From Erysipelotrichaceae bacterium (lineage in GTDB: Bacteria > Bacillota_I > Bacilli_A > RFN20 > DUOF01), in NCBI GenBank assembly GCA_015058985.1, contig SVBH01000004.1, positions 34,236-98,235 of the forward strand: a stretch of DNA of 64,000 nucleotides. The letters run 5' to 3'. The position numbers were made by a program, and so were the translations under genes. This document shows positions 26,136 to 35,913 of this stretch, piece by piece. Positions within the stretch are counted from its first letter, which is position 1. Every line of letters begins with the position of its first letter. The notes below the pieces were generated by a model. It saw only the letters and a list, made by a program, of their open reading frames with translations, was not told where the DNA came from and searched no databases.

Positions 26136-26678
26136 CTATTTCTTTCCTGCTTTTTTACCTTCCTTACGACGGATTCTTTCAGTTGTATAAGCAATACCTT
26201 TTCCGCCATATGGTTCAGGTTCTCTAACAGCTCTAATATTAGCTGCTACTTGTCCTACTCTTTGTTTATCAATTCCTGAAACAGAAATTTCTGTAGGTGA
26301 TTTAACTTCTATTTTAACGCCATCTTCTTCAAGTACTTCTACTTGGTGAGAATATCCAACGTTTAATACTAATTTACTACCAGCCTTTGAAGCACGATAT
26401 CCGATACCAGTAATAACTAAGTCTTTTTTAAATCCTTTGCTTACTCCTTCAACCATACCATTTAATAAAGCTCTTGTAGTTCCATGTAATTGTTTAGAAG
26501 CTTTTTCATCATTGATTCTTGTAACAACTACATTTCTATCTTCAACATTAACTTTAACTCTATTTGAGAATTCTTTACTTAAAGTTCCTAAAGGTCCTTT
26601 AACTTCAACATTACATCCATTTACTGTAACTGTAACATTTTCAGGTAATACGATAATTTTATTTCCAATACGTGACAT
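26136..26678 (-). CDS. rplF: 50S ribosomal protein L6
   Basis: 180 residues, two L6 repeats. SRIGNKIIVLPENV at the N-terminus and the C-terminal EPEPYGGKGIAYTTERIRRK contacting the sarcin-ricin region. Ordinary length and position after rpsH. Confidence 0.97.
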   Translation of the reverse strand: MSRIGNKIIVLPENVTVTVNGCNVEVKGPLGTLSKEFSNRVKVNVEDRNVVVTRINDEKASKQLHGTTRALLNGMVEGVSKGFKKDLVITGIGYRASKAGSKLVLNVGYSHQVEVLEEDGVKIEVKSPTEISVSGIDKQRVGQVAANIRAVREPEPYGGKGIAYTTERIRRKEGKKAGKK

Positions 26679-26684
26679 ATATAA

Positions 26685-27077
26685 TTACCATACATAAGCG
26701 ACTACTTCGCCGCCTACACCTTTCACTCTAGCTTGTTTGTCAGTTAACATACCATTTGATGTAGAAATAATAGCAATTCCTAAACCATTTAATACTTTTG
26801 GTAAATCTTTAACTGAAGCATAAACTCTTAAACCAGGTTTTGAAATTCTCTTTAAACCAGTGATAACTCTTTGAGTTCCTGCATATTTTAGAATTAATGT
26901 TAATACTTTCTTTTCAGATTCTTCGATGATGTAATCATTGATAAATCCTTCCTCTTTCAAAATTCTAGCAATTTCAACTTTTGTTTTTGAATGAGGCATT
27001 TTAACTATTTCATTTCTCATTTGATTAGCATTACGGATACGTGTTAGCATATCTGCAATTGGGTCTGTCATACTCAT
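26685..27077 (-). CDS. rpsH: 30S ribosomal protein S8
   Basis: 130 residues. [19 protein letters not shown] at the N-terminus and the RNA-binding [20 protein letters not shown] at the end. Binds 16S rRNA helix 21 and represses the spc operon in several bacteria. The start could be two codons later. Confidence 0.97.
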   Translation of the reverse strand: MSMTDPIADMLTRIRNANQMRNEIVKMPHSKTKVEIARILKEEGFINDYIIEESEKKVLTLILKYAGTQRVITGLKRISKPGLRVYASVKDLPKVLNGLGIAIISTSNGMLTDKQARVKGVGGEVVAYVW

Positions 27078-27096
27078 ATCTTGTTCCTCCTAACCA

Positions 27097-27282
27097 TTAC
27101 CAACTTGCCTTTTTAAGTCCAGGAATTTGGCCTTTATAAGCTAATTCTCTTAAACAAATACGGCATAATTTAAATTTTCTAATAACAGAGTGAGGACGTC
27201 CACATCTTTCACAACGTGTATATTCTCTAACCCCAAATTTCTTTGGTTTGTTATATTTTTCTATCAACGCTTTTCTTGCCAT
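27097..27282 (-). CDS. rpsZ: 30S ribosomal protein S14, zinc type
   Basis: 61 residues, the short zinc-binding form. Ligands C24, C27, C40 and C43 (CERCG and CRICL). Ends [11 protein letters not shown], standard for the type Z form in Bacillota. Located between rplE and rpsH. Confidence 0.97.
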   Translation of the reverse strand: MARKALIEKYNKPKKFGVREYTRCERCGRPHSVIRKFKLCRICLRELAYKGQIPGLKKASW

Positions 27283-27296
27283 GTGTCAATTCCTCC

Positions 27297-27836
27297 TTAT
27301 TTTGCAAAAGGCATGCCTAATTCACTTAATAAAGTGTAAGCTTCCTCGTCCTTTTGTGCTGTTGTAACAATAACAATATCCATTCCACGAACTCTAGATA
27401 CGTTTTCGTAACTAATTTCTGGGAAAATGATTTGTTCTTTTACACCTAATGTATAGTTTCCTCTGCCATCAAATGCATCTTTAGAAACTCCTCTGAAGTC
27501 TCTAACTCTTGGTAATGAGATATTAAATAGTTTGTCTAAAAATTCATACATCTTTTGTCCACGTAATGTGACTTTACAACCAATTGGCATCCCAGCTCTT
27601 AACTTGAATGAAGCAATTGATTTTTTAGCTTTTGTAACAACTGGTTTTTGTCCAGCTAAAGCAGCTAATTCTTTTACTGAGTCATCGATTAATTTAGAGT
27701 TAGAAGTTGCATCTCCTACTCCAATATTAATAACAACTTTTTCAATCTTAGGAGCTTGCATAATTGATGAATATTTATATTTATTCATTAATGAAGAAAC
27801 TACTTCATTTTTGTATTTTTCATGTAATCTATTCAT
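27297..27836 (-). CDS. rplE: 50S ribosomal protein L5
   Basis: 179 residues. [13 protein letters not shown] near residue 30 and [19 protein letters not shown] match L5, which binds 5S rRNA and contacts P-site tRNA. Between rplX and rpsZ. Confidence 0.97.
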   Translation of the reverse strand: MNRLHEKYKNEVVSSLMNKYKYSSIMQAPKIEKVVINIGVGDATSNSKLIDDSVKELAALAGQKPVVTKAKKSIASFKLRAGMPIGCKVTLRGQKMYEFLDKLFNISLPRVRDFRGVSKDAFDGRGNYTLGVKEQIIFPEISYENVSRVRGMDIVIVTTAQKDEEAYTLLSELGMPFAK

Positions 27837-27847
27837 ACTGCTCCTCC

Positions 27848-28156
27848 TTATGCTATCTTAGAGCCACTTGCTTTTGTAACTCTAACTTTCTTATCATTTA
27901 CGATTTGGTACCCTACTCTTGTAGCTTTTTTAGTTTTAGGATCGACTAATGCAACTTTACATGCATAGATAGGATGTTCTTTAATTTCTTTTCCTCCATC
28001 AGGATTTACTTGAGAAGGTTTAACGTGTTTAGTTTTTAAGTTAACTCCTTCAACAACTACCATTTCATCCTTTAAAGAAACAGATAATACATTTCCTACT
28101 TTACCTTTGTCTTTACCACTTAATACAACAACTTTGTCGCCTTTTTTGATTTTCAT
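27848..28156 (-). CDS. rplX: 50S ribosomal protein L24
   Basis: 102 residues. KOW motif at the N-terminus ([19 protein letters not shown]). Assembly-initiating large-subunit protein. Follows rplN by 12 bases. Confidence 0.97.
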   Translation of the reverse strand: MKIKKGDKVVVLSGKDKGKVGNVLSVSLKDEMVVVEGVNLKTKHVKPSQVNPDGGKEIKEHPIYACKVALVDPKTKKATRVGYQIVNDKKVRVTKASGSKIA

Positions 28157-28168
28157 AAGTGCTCCTCC

Positions 28169-28543
28169 TTATAATACTTCAACAGCAAGTGAAGCAATCT
28201 TCAAACCTGTGTCGCCTAATTCTCTAATTTCTCTAGCTACTGGACCAAACACACGAGTACCAATTGGTGTTCCATCCTTTTTAATTAATACGATAGCATT
28301 GTCATCAAATCTGATGTTTGCTCCGTCTTTTCTAATAATTTCTTTTTTAGTTCTTACGATAATTCCTTTAACAACATCGCCTTTTTTAACAGTTCCATTA
28401 GGGATTGCATCCTTAACAGCACACATAACGATATCACCAATGCTAGAACTTTTTCTAACAGATCCACCGATTAATCTAAAGACTCTTACGGATTTAGCAC
28501 CAGAATTATCAGCAACTTTTAAATTAGTTTCATTTTGTACCAT
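28169..28543 (-). CDS. rplN: 50S ribosomal protein L14
   Basis: 124 residues, two longer at the N-terminus than the usual 122. [19 protein letters not shown] and the tail [19 protein letters not shown] are typical. Position after rpsQ standard. Confidence 0.97.
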   Translation of the reverse strand: MVQNETNLKVADNSGAKSVRVFRLIGGSVRKSSSIGDIVMCAVKDAIPNGTVKKGDVVKGIIVRTKKEIIRKDGANIRFDDNAIVLIKKDGTPIGTRVFGPVAREIRELGDTGLKIASLAVEVL

Positions 28544-28566
28544 AATTTCCTACATCCTTCCTTAGA

Positions 28567-28830
28567 TTAAGCAATTTCTGCTTTCTTAACAATTTTAACT
28601 AAACGGAAATGTTTGTCAGCTGATAGAGGTCTAGTTTCCATAATTTCAACTGTATCACCGATTGAAGCAATTTCTTGTTCATCGTGTGCTTTATACTTTT
28701 TAGAGTATTTAACTCTCTTTCCGTATAGTGAATGGTTTTTATATGTAGATACTAAAACAACAATTGTTTTTTGCATCTTATCTGAAACTACAACACCTTG
28801 TAGTTTACGACGACTATTTCTCTCTTCCAT
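28567..28830 (-). CDS. rpsQ: 30S ribosomal protein S17
   Basis: 87 residues, OB fold. [20 protein letters not shown] and [17 protein letters not shown] identify it. Follows rpmC by three bases. Confidence 0.97.
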   Translation of the reverse strand: MEERNSRRKLQGVVVSDKMQKTIVVLVSTYKNHSLYGKRVKYSKKYKAHDEQEIASIGDTVEIMETRPLSADKHFRLVKIVKKAEIA

Positions 28831-28833
28831 CGA

Positions 28834-29040
28834 CTATTTCTCCTCTCCGCTTACTGCTTTTCTTTCGTTTAGTACAGTAAGAATTCTAGCAATATCTCTT
28901 CTTAAAGTTCTCATTTTACTTGCATTTTCAGCTTTTCCACTTGCTTGTTGGAATCTTAATGAGAATAATTCTTGTTTTAATTCAACAACTTGTTTTTGCA
29001 ATTCAGCTGTTTGTGTTTCTCTGATTTCTGTTACCTTCAT
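28834..29040 (-). CDS. rpmC: 50S ribosomal protein L29
   Basis: 68 residues, two-helix hairpin. LKQELFSLRFQQASGKAENA is the conserved core. Begins two bases after rplP and sits at the peptide-exit side of the large subunit. Confidence 0.97.
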   Translation of the reverse strand: MKVTEIRETQTAELQKQVVELKQELFSLRFQQASGKAENASKMRTLRRDIARILTVLNERKAVSGEEK

Positions 29041-29042
29041 TC

Positions 29043-29465
29043 TTACTCACCACACTTTTCTTCTTTTACTACTACTTTGCATCTAACTGGTAGTTTATAA
29101 GCTGCTAAACGTAAAGCTTCTCTTGCTAGATTTTCAGGAATTCCTGCCATCTCAAACATGATACGTCCTGGTTTAACAACTGCAACCCATCCATCAGGTG
29201 CACCTTTTCCAGATCCCATACGAACTTCTAATGGTTTCTTAGTTTTTGCTAAATGAGGGAAAATACGAATCCATATTTTACCTGCTCTTTTTGTATATCT
29301 TGCTAATGTAATACGAGCTGCCTCGATTTGACGGTTAGTAACCCAAGCTCCTGTTGTAGCTTGTAGTCCGTAGTCACCAAATGCTAACTCAGTACCAGCT
29401 TTAGATTTTCCTTCATATTTAATGATATGAGGTCTTCTATATTTGACTCTTTTTGGCATTAACAT
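29043..29465 (-). CDS. rplP: 50S ribosomal protein L16
   Basis: 140 residues. [20 protein letters not shown] at the N-terminus; [18 protein letters not shown] is the conserved central loop. Contacts A-site tRNA; essential for assembly. After rpsC by six bases. Confidence 0.97.
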   Translation of the reverse strand: MLMPKRVKYRRPHIIKYEGKSKAGTELAFGDYGLQATTGAWVTNRQIEAARITLARYTKRAGKIWIRIFPHLAKTKKPLEVRMGSGKGAPDGWVAVVKPGRIMFEMAGIPENLAREALRLAAYKLPVRCKVVVKEEKCGE

Positions 29466-29471
29466 AGTTGA

Positions 29472-30134
29472 CTACTCTCCTTCCTTTTTATTTTCTTTCT
29501 TAGCACCAGGTATTTTTCCTTCTCTACAAATCCAAACTTTAACACCTAATTTTCCATAAGTTGTATCAGCTTCAACTGCAGCATAGTCAATATCAGCTCT
29601 TAATGTTTGTAAAGGAACGATACCTTCTGAATATCCTTCACTTCTAGCAATTTCTGCTCCACCAAGTCTACCAGAAACTAATGTTTTGATTCCTTTAGCT
29701 CCTGCTTTCATAACTTTTTGAACAGCTTTCTTTTGAGTAGCTCTAAATGATGCTCTGTTTTCTAATTGTTCTGCGATTGCTTTAGCTACTAAAGTTGCGT
29801 CGAAGTCAGGATTCTTAACTTCTAATACATTTAATTTTAAATCTTTTTTATGAGTAATTTTGTTGATTTTCTTCTTTAATTCTTCAACTCTTTTACCATC
29901 TTGACCAATAACAACACCTGGACGAGCAACATAAACATTTAATGTTACATTTTTAGCAGTTCTTTCAATTTCAATTTTAGAAAGAACAGCATCTTTTAAT
30001 TCTTTATTTAAGAACTCTCTAATCTTAACATCTTCAATTAGGAAATCAGCAAAGTTCTTTTTGCTATACCATCTTGATTCATAGTCACGATTAATTCCAG
30101 TTCTCATTCCGATTGGACTAACTTTTTGACCCAT
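29472..30134 (-). CDS. rpsC: 30S ribosomal protein S3
   Basis: 220 residues. KH domain with [15 protein letters not shown] and the second domain [20 protein letters not shown]. Forms part of the mRNA entry channel. Ends in a short Lys/Glu tail. Ordinary. Confidence 0.97.
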   Translation of the reverse strand: MGQKVSPIGMRTGINRDYESRWYSKKNFADFLIEDVKIREFLNKELKDAVLSKIEIERTAKNVTLNVYVARPGVVIGQDGKRVEELKKKINKITHKKDLKLNVLEVKNPDFDATLVAKAIAEQLENRASFRATQKKAVQKVMKAGAKGIKTLVSGRLGGAEIARSEGYSEGIVPLQTLRADIDYAAVEADTTYGKLGVKVWICREGKIPGAKKENKKEGE

Positions 30135-30147
30135 TTAATGTTTCCTC

Positions 30148-30483
30148 CTACTCTTTCTCAGTTACAACAACAGTAATGTGGCTGCTTCTTTTAGTTACGA
30201 TTGAAGCACTTCCTTTTCCCATTGGCATTGTTCTTTTTAATTTTCTACCTTCATCAACAAATAATTTGCTGATTACTAAGTTTTCTTCATTCATTTTGTT
30301 GTTATTTACGGCATTTGCTGCTGCTGATTCAATTACTTTTTTCATTGGGTAAGCAGCTCTTTTAACTGTGCTACTTAAGATAGCTACAGCTTCTTTTACG
30401 CTTTTTCCACGAACTAGGTCTGCAACAAGTCTAGCTTTTTGTGGAGATACTTTTGCGTTTCTTAAAATTGCTTTTGCTTCCAT
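30148..30483 (-). CDS. rplV: 50S ribosomal protein L22 with unusual hairpin tip
   Basis: 111 residues. Globular domain is normal (RNAKVSPQKARLVADLVRGK). The extended hairpin that lines the peptide exit tunnel reads MPMGKGSASIVTKRSSHI where E. coli has MPRAKGRADRILKRTSHI: same length, but three arginines at the tip are replaced by Met, Ser and Ile. Macrolide-resistance changes map to this loop in other species, so drug response may differ; that is inference. Confidence 0.95.
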   Translation of the reverse strand: MEAKAILRNAKVSPQKARLVADLVRGKSVKEAVAILSSTVKRAAYPMKKVIESAAANAVNNNKMNEENLVISKLFVDEGRKLKRTMPMGKGSASIVTKRSSHITVVVTEKE

Positions 30484-30500
30484 TTTAATTCCTCCACCTA

Positions 30501-30797
30501 TTATTTCTTAGCCTTGTGAGCAGCTTTATCTTCTGCTGTATGACCAGTATGTCCTTTATAAAGTCTTGTTGGAGCAAATTCTCCTAATTTATGTCCTACC
30601 ATATCTTCTGTAACGTAAACAGGGATATGTTCTTTTCCATTGTAAACTGCAAATGTATGTTCTATAAACTCTGGAAAAATGGTAGATCTTCTAGACCATG
30701 TTTTGATAACTTCTTTTTTACCAGCCTCATTAAGTGCTACTACTTTTTTCATTAAGTGAGCATCACAGAAAGGACCTTTTTTCAAACTTCTTCCCAT
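30501..30797 (-). CDS. rpsS: 30S ribosomal protein S19
   Basis: 98 residues. [19 protein letters not shown] at the start and [20 protein letters not shown] near the end. Small-subunit head protein near the A site. Between rplB and rplV. Confidence 0.97.
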   Translation of the reverse strand: MGRSLKKGPFCDAHLMKKVVALNEAGKKEVIKTWSRRSTIFPEFIEHTFAVYNGKEHIPVYVTEDMVGHKLGEFAPTRLYKGHTGHTAEDKAAHKAKK

Positions 30798-30808
30798 TTC
30801 TATTCCTC

Positions 30809-31642
30809 CTATTTACCATTACGTCTTCTTACTATTAATTTAGTAGAAGCTTTTCTATTATTTCTTGTCTTAACTCCAAGAGCTCTTTTACCCCATGGAG
30901 TTCTAGGTGCATCACGTCCAACTGGACATTTACCTTCTCCTCCACCATGAGGGTGGTCATTAGGGTTCATAGCAGATCCTCTAACAGTAGGTCTAATACC
31001 TAACCATCTACTACGTCCTGCTTTACCAATTTTAACTAATGAATGGTCTTCATTACCTACAACACCAATTGTTGCTTTACATGTAGCTAAGATTTTTCTA
31101 ACTTCACTTGAAGCCATTCTAACTATTACATAATTACCTTCTCTACCAAGTACTTGAGCACTTGTTCCTGCAGAACGGATTAATTGTCCACCTGCACCAG
31201 GTTTTAATTCAATATCGTGAATCATTGTACCTTCAGGAATATTATCAAGTGGTAAACAGTTACCAGGTTTGATATCAGCATCTTTTCCAGATAAAACTGT
31301 TGTTCCAACTGTTAATCCTTTTGGACAAATGATATATCTTTTTTCTCCATCAGCATAATTTAATAAAGCAATATTTGCTGATCTATTTGGATCGTATTCA
31401 ATTGAGCTAACTTTAGCAGGAATACCATCTTTATTTCTTTTAAAATCAATTAAACGATACTTTCTCTTGTGTCCGCCACCAATATGACGACATGTAATCT
31501 TTCCATGAACGTTACGTCCACCAGTTTTCTTTAATGATACAATAAGAGATTTTTCAGGAGTTGATTTTGTAATTTCTTCAAACGTCAAGCTAGTCATATT
31601 TCTACGAGAAGCTGATGTAGGTTTATATGTTCTAATAGCCAT
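30809..31642 (-). CDS. rplB: 50S ribosomal protein L2
   Basis: 277 residues. Contains the peptidyl-transferase-associated [15 protein letters not shown] loop with the conserved histidine, and [20 protein letters not shown] in the N-terminal RNA-binding domain. Ends [15 protein letters not shown]. Normal. Confidence 0.97.
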   Translation of the reverse strand: MAIRTYKPTSASRRNMTSLTFEEITKSTPEKSLIVSLKKTGGRNVHGKITCRHIGGGHKRKYRLIDFKRNKDGIPAKVSSIEYDPNRSANIALLNYADGEKRYIICPKGLTVGTTVLSGKDADIKPGNCLPLDNIPEGTMIHDIELKPGAGGQLIRSAGTSAQVLGREGNYVIVRMASSEVRKILATCKATIGVVGNEDHSLVKIGKAGRSRWLGIRPTVRGSAMNPNDHPHGGGEGKCPVGRDAPRTPWGKRALGVKTRNNRKASTKLIVRRRNGK

Positions 31643-31671
31643 TTTTAACTTTTCCTCCTATATTTTTCTTC

Positions 31672-31980
31672 TTATTTAACTAGGTCTAATGTTTGGCCTT
31701 CAGCTAATGTGATTATAGCTTTCTTATAACCACTTACTTTTCCTTCATAACGACCCATTCTTTTGGCTTTTGCTCTCACATATGATGTATTAACATTAGT
31801 TACTTTAACACCGAACAATTTTTCAAATGCTTCTTTAATTTGAACTTTATTAGTTCCTTTAGCAACTTTAACTGTTACTTTGTTATAGTCTTGAGTTAAT
31901 TTCATTGATTTTTCAGTAACAATTGGCTCGATAATGACATCGAAATCATGAATTGCTAATTTTACTTCTTTATTTGCCAT
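31672..31980 (-). CDS. rplW: 50S ribosomal protein L23
   Basis: 102 residues. IIEPIVTEKSMKLTQDYNKV at the N-terminus. Lies at the tunnel exit and docks trigger factor and SRP. Its start overlaps the stop of rplD by one base. Confidence 0.96.
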   Translation of the reverse strand: MANKEVKLAIHDFDVIIEPIVTEKSMKLTQDYNKVTVKVAKGTNKVQIKEAFEKLFGVKVTNVNTSYVRAKAKRMGRYEGKVSGYKKAIITLAEGQTLDLVK

Positions 31981-32606
31981 TATGCTAATGCCTCCTCTAT
32001 ATTACTAATTGCTTTTGATGTGAATACAAATGAAGAATAATTTAATAATTCATATGTATTGATTTCATCATAGAATAATACATTTACATTTCCTAAGTTT
32101 GCTGCAGATAATAAAGTTTCAATATTAACACTTTCATCATCCACAACAATCAATGTTGTTCCTTCAACATTTAATGCTTTTAATAATTTAACCATTTCTT
32201 TTGTTGATGGTTTTTCAAATTTAATTGAATCTACAACAGTTATTTTATCAGCGATTTGAGTTAAAGCACTCTTAATAGCTAAGTCTCTAACTTGTTTATT
32301 CATTTTTAAAGTATAGTTTTGGTTTCCATCTGGACCGAAGACTGTACCTCCACCTCTCCATTGAGGAGAACGTCTACTACCTTGTCTTGCTCTACCAGTT
32401 CCTTTTTGTTTCCAAGGTTTTCTTCCACCACCTCTAACTTCGCTTCTTACTTTTGTTTTAGCAGTAGCTTGTCTAGAGTTAGATAAGTAAACTTGAACAG
32501 CATCGAATAATGCTTGATCGTTAACTTTGACACCAAATACTTCTTTATTTAAGTTTAGGTCTCCAACTTTTTCACCTAGTTGGTTCTTAATGTCTAATTT
32601 AGCCAT
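31980..32606 (-). CDS. rplD: 50S ribosomal protein L4
   Basis: 208 residues. The tunnel loop KQKGTGRARQGSRRSPQWRG is fully conserved, unlike the L22 loop of this genome. L4 also represses its own operon in E. coli. Between rplC and rplW. Confidence 0.97.
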   Translation of the reverse strand: MAKLDIKNQLGEKVGDLNLNKEVFGVKVNDQALFDAVQVYLSNSRQATAKTKVRSEVRGGGRKPWKQKGTGRARQGSRRSPQWRGGGTVFGPDGNQNYTLKMNKQVRDLAIKSALTQIADKITVVDSIKFEKPSTKEMVKLLKALNVEGTTLIVVDDESVNIETLLSAANLGNVNVLFYDEINTYELLNYSSFVFTSKAISNIEEALA

Positions 32607-32623
32607 GTTTTACCTCCTAAGCA

Positions 32624-33310
32624 CTATTGAGCAGCTGAAGCACTATAATCAACTAAATTCTTAATTGAATTAGCTTTCTTTTGTGCTTTAATTGCTGATC
32701 TAACAGTTACTAATCCTTTCTTTGCTCCAGGTATTGCACCTTTTATTAATAATGCGTTCTTTTCAACATCAACGCTTACAACTTCAAGGTTTAATACAGT
32801 AGTTGTTTTGTTACCATAATGACTAGGCATAATTCTTCCTGGGTGAATTCTGTTATTACAACGTCCGTTAGTTGCTAATGTACCTACACCTCTGTGGTAA
32901 CCTGAACCATGTCCTTTAGGTCCAATACTTTGATTTCTCATTTTAACTAAACCTGTGAATCCTTTACCCTTAGAAACACCAGTTACATCAATTGCTTCTC
33001 CAGCTTGGAATAAATCAACAGTGATAGAATCTCCAACATTGTATTTACTCATTTCATCACCTTTAACTTCTTTAACAAATTTCTTAGGTGTTGTGTTAGC
33101 CTTAGCAAAATGTCCTGCTTGAGGTTTATTAGTTAAATTTTCTTTTTGGTCTTCATAACCAAGTTGTAATGCTTCATAACCATCTTTTTCTAAAGTTTTC
33201 TTTTGTAAAACAACGTTAGGTAATACTTCAACTACAGTAACTGTAACTGCCTCACCTTCAGTAGTGAAAACTTGAGTCATTCCAACTTTTCTTCCTAATA
33301 TAGCTTTCAT
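32624..33310 (-). CDS. rplC: 50S ribosomal protein L3
   Basis: 228 residues. MKAILGRKVGMTQVFTTEG at the start; the peptidyl-transferase loop is near GHGSGYHRGVGTLATNGRCN. Some 15 residues longer at the C-terminus than E. coli L3 (ends VDYSASAAQ). Confidence 0.97.
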   Translation of the reverse strand: MKAILGRKVGMTQVFTTEGEAVTVTVVEVLPNVVLQKKTLEKDGYEALQLGYEDQKENLTNKPQAGHFAKANTTPKKFVKEVKGDEMSKYNVGDSITVDLFQAGEAIDVTGVSKGKGFTGLVKMRNQSIGPKGHGSGYHRGVGTLATNGRCNNRIHPGRIMPSHYGNKTTTVLNLEVVSVDVEKNALLIKGAIPGAKKGLVTVRSAIKAQKKANSIKNLVDYSASAAQ

Positions 33311-33324
33311 TCCGTGGCTCCTCC

Positions 33325-33636
33325 TTATAATTTAATCTCAATGTCGACGCCACTAGGTAAATCCAATCTTGTTAATGCATCAACTGTTTGTGGTGTTGGA
33401 TTTAATACATCTATTAAACGTTTGTGAGTTCTCATTTCAAATTGTTCACGTGAATCTTTGTGTTTGTGAACTGAACGTAGAATAGTGTAAATTTGCTTCT
33501 CTGTTGGAAGCGGTACTGGACCAACTACCTTTGCGCCAGTACTCTTAGCTACTCCCACAATTCTTTCAGCAGCTGCATCAAGAACTTGGTGTTCGTATGC
33601 TCTTAGATTAATTCTAATCTTGTTAGTTTTAGCCAT
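33325..33636 (-). CDS. rpsJ: 30S ribosomal protein S10 (NusE)
   Basis: 103 residues. [20 protein letters not shown] and the NusG-binding [20 protein letters not shown]. First gene of a co-directional run of 27 genes ending at rplQ. Has its own strong promoter and a structured leader. Confidence 0.97.
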   Translation of the reverse strand: MAKTNKIRINLRAYEHQVLDAAAERIVGVAKSTGAKVVGPVPLPTEKQIYTILRSVHKHKDSREQFEMRTHKRLIDVLNPTPQTVDALTRLDLPSGVDIEIKL

Positions 33637-33639
33637 TTA

Positions 33640-33768
33640 TTTTCCTCCTTGTCTAAAATCTAGCTTAGACATATGCTCCGTACAAATTCCCAAATACACA
33701 CGCATACGTTATTGTCCACTAACATGGGTGTATCTGCAACCTCGCACTTCAACGCACAGACTACAGTT
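33640..33768 (-). promoter_or_regulatory. Putative S10 operon leader RNA
   Basis: The 130-base untranslated leader upstream of rpsJ is much richer in G and C than the surroundings. GTGCGAGGTTGCAGATACACCC and the later CGTGTGTATTTGGGAATTTGTACGGAG halves resemble what I remember of leaders before rpsJ in other Bacilli. It contains complementary TGCG/CGCA and GGGTGTAT/ATACACCC-like arms. Autoregulation of the S10 operon is the likely role. Confidence 0.5.
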
Positions 33769-33771
33769 GAA

Positions 33772-33801
33772 ATTATAACAAAAAAACACTCCAAGAGTCA
33801 A
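33772..33801 (-). promoter_or_regulatory. Promoter of the S10-spc-alpha operon
   Basis: -35 TTGACT (33796-33801), 18-base spacer, -10 TATAAT (33772-33777), about 136 bases before the rpsJ start codon. Confidence 0.8.
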
Positions 33802-33833
33802 TATTTTTTTACTTAATTCACTTTTTGTGGACA

Positions 33834-33859
33834 AAAGAAAAAATCCATCTCTGGATTTT
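33834..33859 (-). terminator. Terminator of the lipoprotein gene
   Basis: AAAATCCA, GAGA loop, TGGATTTT then TTTC on the minus strand; overlaps the stop codon of the lipoprotein gene. Confidence 0.75.
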
Positions 33860-34493
33860 AGTTTTCATTCAAATTAATAATAAAAGATTTATTATTACCA
33901 ATTAAGTCTTTTACTTCAAATAAGATAAAGTTTTTACCTTCTTTGTTTATTGAAAGAGGATCTAAATAATTTGAAGTAACAATAATAGGATTTTCACAAC
34001 TATCGGTAGCATTATCTACTAAACAATAAGAAACACTTTTAATATCTGCCTCCACATTATTAAAGGACACAGTAGCATTTTCTGTAAAATTAGATATTAC
34101 TTCTACCCCTAAAGTAGGTTCAGATTTAGTTAAATCAATTTCGACTAAATCACTACTATAATTTTTTAAATTTTTACCTTTAACAGTAACAAAAAGATAA
34201 TGCATGCCAGAACTATATTCTTCATAAGATACAGTAAATTTACCTTCTGGCATTTTTTCACTATACTCATGAAGTGCATTACCAAAATTATTAGATTCAT
34301 AATCTTCTTTTGAAATTAAATATACTTTTGCATCCTCAAAACTATTAGGACTAACCCTAACATCAAAAGTAATAAAACTTCCTTGTATATATTCTAAATT
34401 TTTTATTTCAATCACTTTAATCTTAGCTTTATCGACATTACATCCTGTTAACACAAACAAAAAAGCCATTAATATGGACAATATTCTTTTCAT
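33858..34493 (-). CDS. Predicted lipoprotein, hypothetical
   Basis: 211 residues. Lipoprotein signal peptide MKRILSILMAFLFVLTGC with C18 as the lipidated cysteine. The mature part looks like two Ig-like beta domains (YIQGSFITFDVRVSPNSFEDAKVYLI and VISNFTENATVSFNNVEADI), and four later Cys/Asp motifs around CLVDNATDSC. It would be anchored on the outer face of the membrane. Similar CFDP/CLDF-type Cys pairs occur in the surface protein at 62.6 kb. It sits between tuf and rpsJ, flanked by terminators. Confidence 0.7.
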   Translation of the reverse strand: MKRILSILMAFLFVLTGCNVDKAKIKVIEIKNLEYIQGSFITFDVRVSPNSFEDAKVYLISKEDYESNNFGNALHEYSEKMPEGKFTVSYEEYSSGMHYLFVTVKGKNLKNYSSDLVEIDLTKSEPTLGVEVISNFTENATVSFNNVEADIKSVSYCLVDNATDSCENPIIVTSNYLDPLSINKEGKNFILFEVKDLIGNNKSFIINLNEN

Positions 34494-34546
34494 TAAATCA
34501 CCTATATATAAACACGGAAAAACCCGTTTAAAACTCTCTTTTCCTT

Positions 34547-34575
34547 ATATTATATTACAAAAGGCAAAAAATCAA
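34547..34575 (-). promoter_or_regulatory. Promoter of the lipoprotein gene (tentative)
   Basis: -35 TTGATT (34570-34575), 17-base spacer, -10 TAATAT (34547-34552); a TATAAT two bases upstream at 15-base spacing is the alternative. Confidence 0.45.
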
Positions 34576-34601
34576 GACCATTTGAATTACTCCTTTTTCA
34601 C

Positions 34602-34636
34602 AAAAAAAAGTAAGAGCTGCAGTCTCTTACTTTTTT
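34602..34636 (-). terminator. Terminator of the str operon after tuf
   Basis: AAAAAGTAAGAG, ACTGCAG loop, CTCTTACTTTTT followed by T's on the minus strand. Confidence 0.85.
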
Positions 34637-34656
34637 AGAATTTAATTTTTATAAAA

Positions 34657-35844
34657 TTAAGCTAAGATTTCTGTTACGTTTCCAGCACCAACAGTTCTTC
34701 CACCTTCACGGATAGAGAACTTAGTACCTTGTTCAACAGCGATTGGGTGAATTAATTCAACAGTCATTTCAACGTTGTCACCAGGCATAACCATTTCTAC
34801 ACCTTCTGGTAATTGGATGATACCAGTGATATCTGTAGTACGGAAATAGAATTGAGGTCTATAGTTTGCAAAGAATGGAGTATGTCTTCCACCTTCTTCT
34901 TTAGAAAGAATATAGACTTGTGATTTGAATTTTTGGTGAGGTTTAACACTTCCTGGTTTAGCTAATACTTGTCCACGGATAACTTCGTCTCTGTTAACTC
35001 CTCTTAATAATGCTCCAATGTTATCTCCTGCTTCTGCGAAGTCTAATAATTTACGGAACATTTCGATACCTGTGATAACTGTGTTCTTAGTTTCTCTAAT
35101 ACCAACAATTTCAGCAGCATCATTTAATTTAATTTGTCCTCTTTCAACTCTACCAGTTGCAACAGTTCCACGTCCAGTAATTGTGAAAACATCTTCAACA
35201 GGCATTAAGAATGGTTTGTCCATTTCTCTTGGAGGTAATTGAACATAAGCGTCAACTGCATCCATTAATTCAAGGATTTTTCCTTCCCATTTTGGATCTC
35301 CTTCTAATGCTTTTAAAGCAGATCCTTTAATGATTGGACAGTTATCTCCATCGAAACCATAGAAACTTAATAATTCTCTGATTTCCATTTCAACTAATTC
35401 TAATAATTCTTCATCTTCAACCATGTCACATTTGTTCATGAATACAACAATACTTGGAACTCCAACTTGTCTAGATAATAAGATGTGTTCTCTTGTTTGT
35501 GGCATTGGTCCATCAGTTGCAGCAACAACTAGGATTGCTCCATCCATTTGTGCAGCTCCTGTAATCATATTTTTAACATAGTCAGCGTGTCCTGGGCAGT
35601 CAACGTGTGCATAGTGACGAGTTGCTGTTTCGTATTCAACGTGAGCAGTGTTAATAGTTATTCCTCTAGCTCTTTCTTCTGGAGCTCCATCGATTTGATC
35701 GTAAGCCATTTTTTTAATGTTTGGATCATTTTTTGCTAATACTGTAGTAATAGCTGCAGTTAATGTTGTTTTACCGTGGTCAACGTGACCAATAGTTCCA
35801 ATATTAACGTGGCTTTTACTTCTGTCAAATTTTTCTTTTGCCAT
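34657..35844 (-). CDS. tuf: Elongation factor Tu
   Basis: 395-residue GTPase that delivers aminoacyl-tRNA. G1 GHVDHGKT (19-26), G3 DCPGHADY, G4 NKCD; the kirromycin-region residues look standard. Preceded by GGAGGA and 70 bases after fusA. Only one copy in this window. Confidence 0.98.
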   Translation of the reverse strand: MAKEKFDRSKSHVNIGTIGHVDHGKTTLTAAITTVLAKNDPNIKKMAYDQIDGAPEERARGITINTAHVEYETATRHYAHVDCPGHADYVKNMITGAAQMDGAILVVAATDGPMPQTREHILLSRQVGVPSIVVFMNKCDMVEDEELLELVEMEIRELLSFYGFDGDNCPIIKGSALKALEGDPKWEGKILELMDAVDAYVQLPPREMDKPFLMPVEDVFTITGRGTVATGRVERGQIKLNDAAEIVGIRETKNTVITGIEMFRKLLDFAEAGDNIGALLRGVNRDEVIRGQVLAKPGSVKPHQKFKSQVYILSKEEGGRHTPFFANYRPQFYFRTTDITGIIQLPEGVEMVMPGDNVEMTVELIHPIAVEQGTKFSIREGGRTVGAGNVTEILA

Positions 35845-35913
35845 AGTTAATTTTTTCCTCCTAATATATAACTGACATAATAATAATTTATTTAAAGAAT
35901 AAAATCAAGTATT

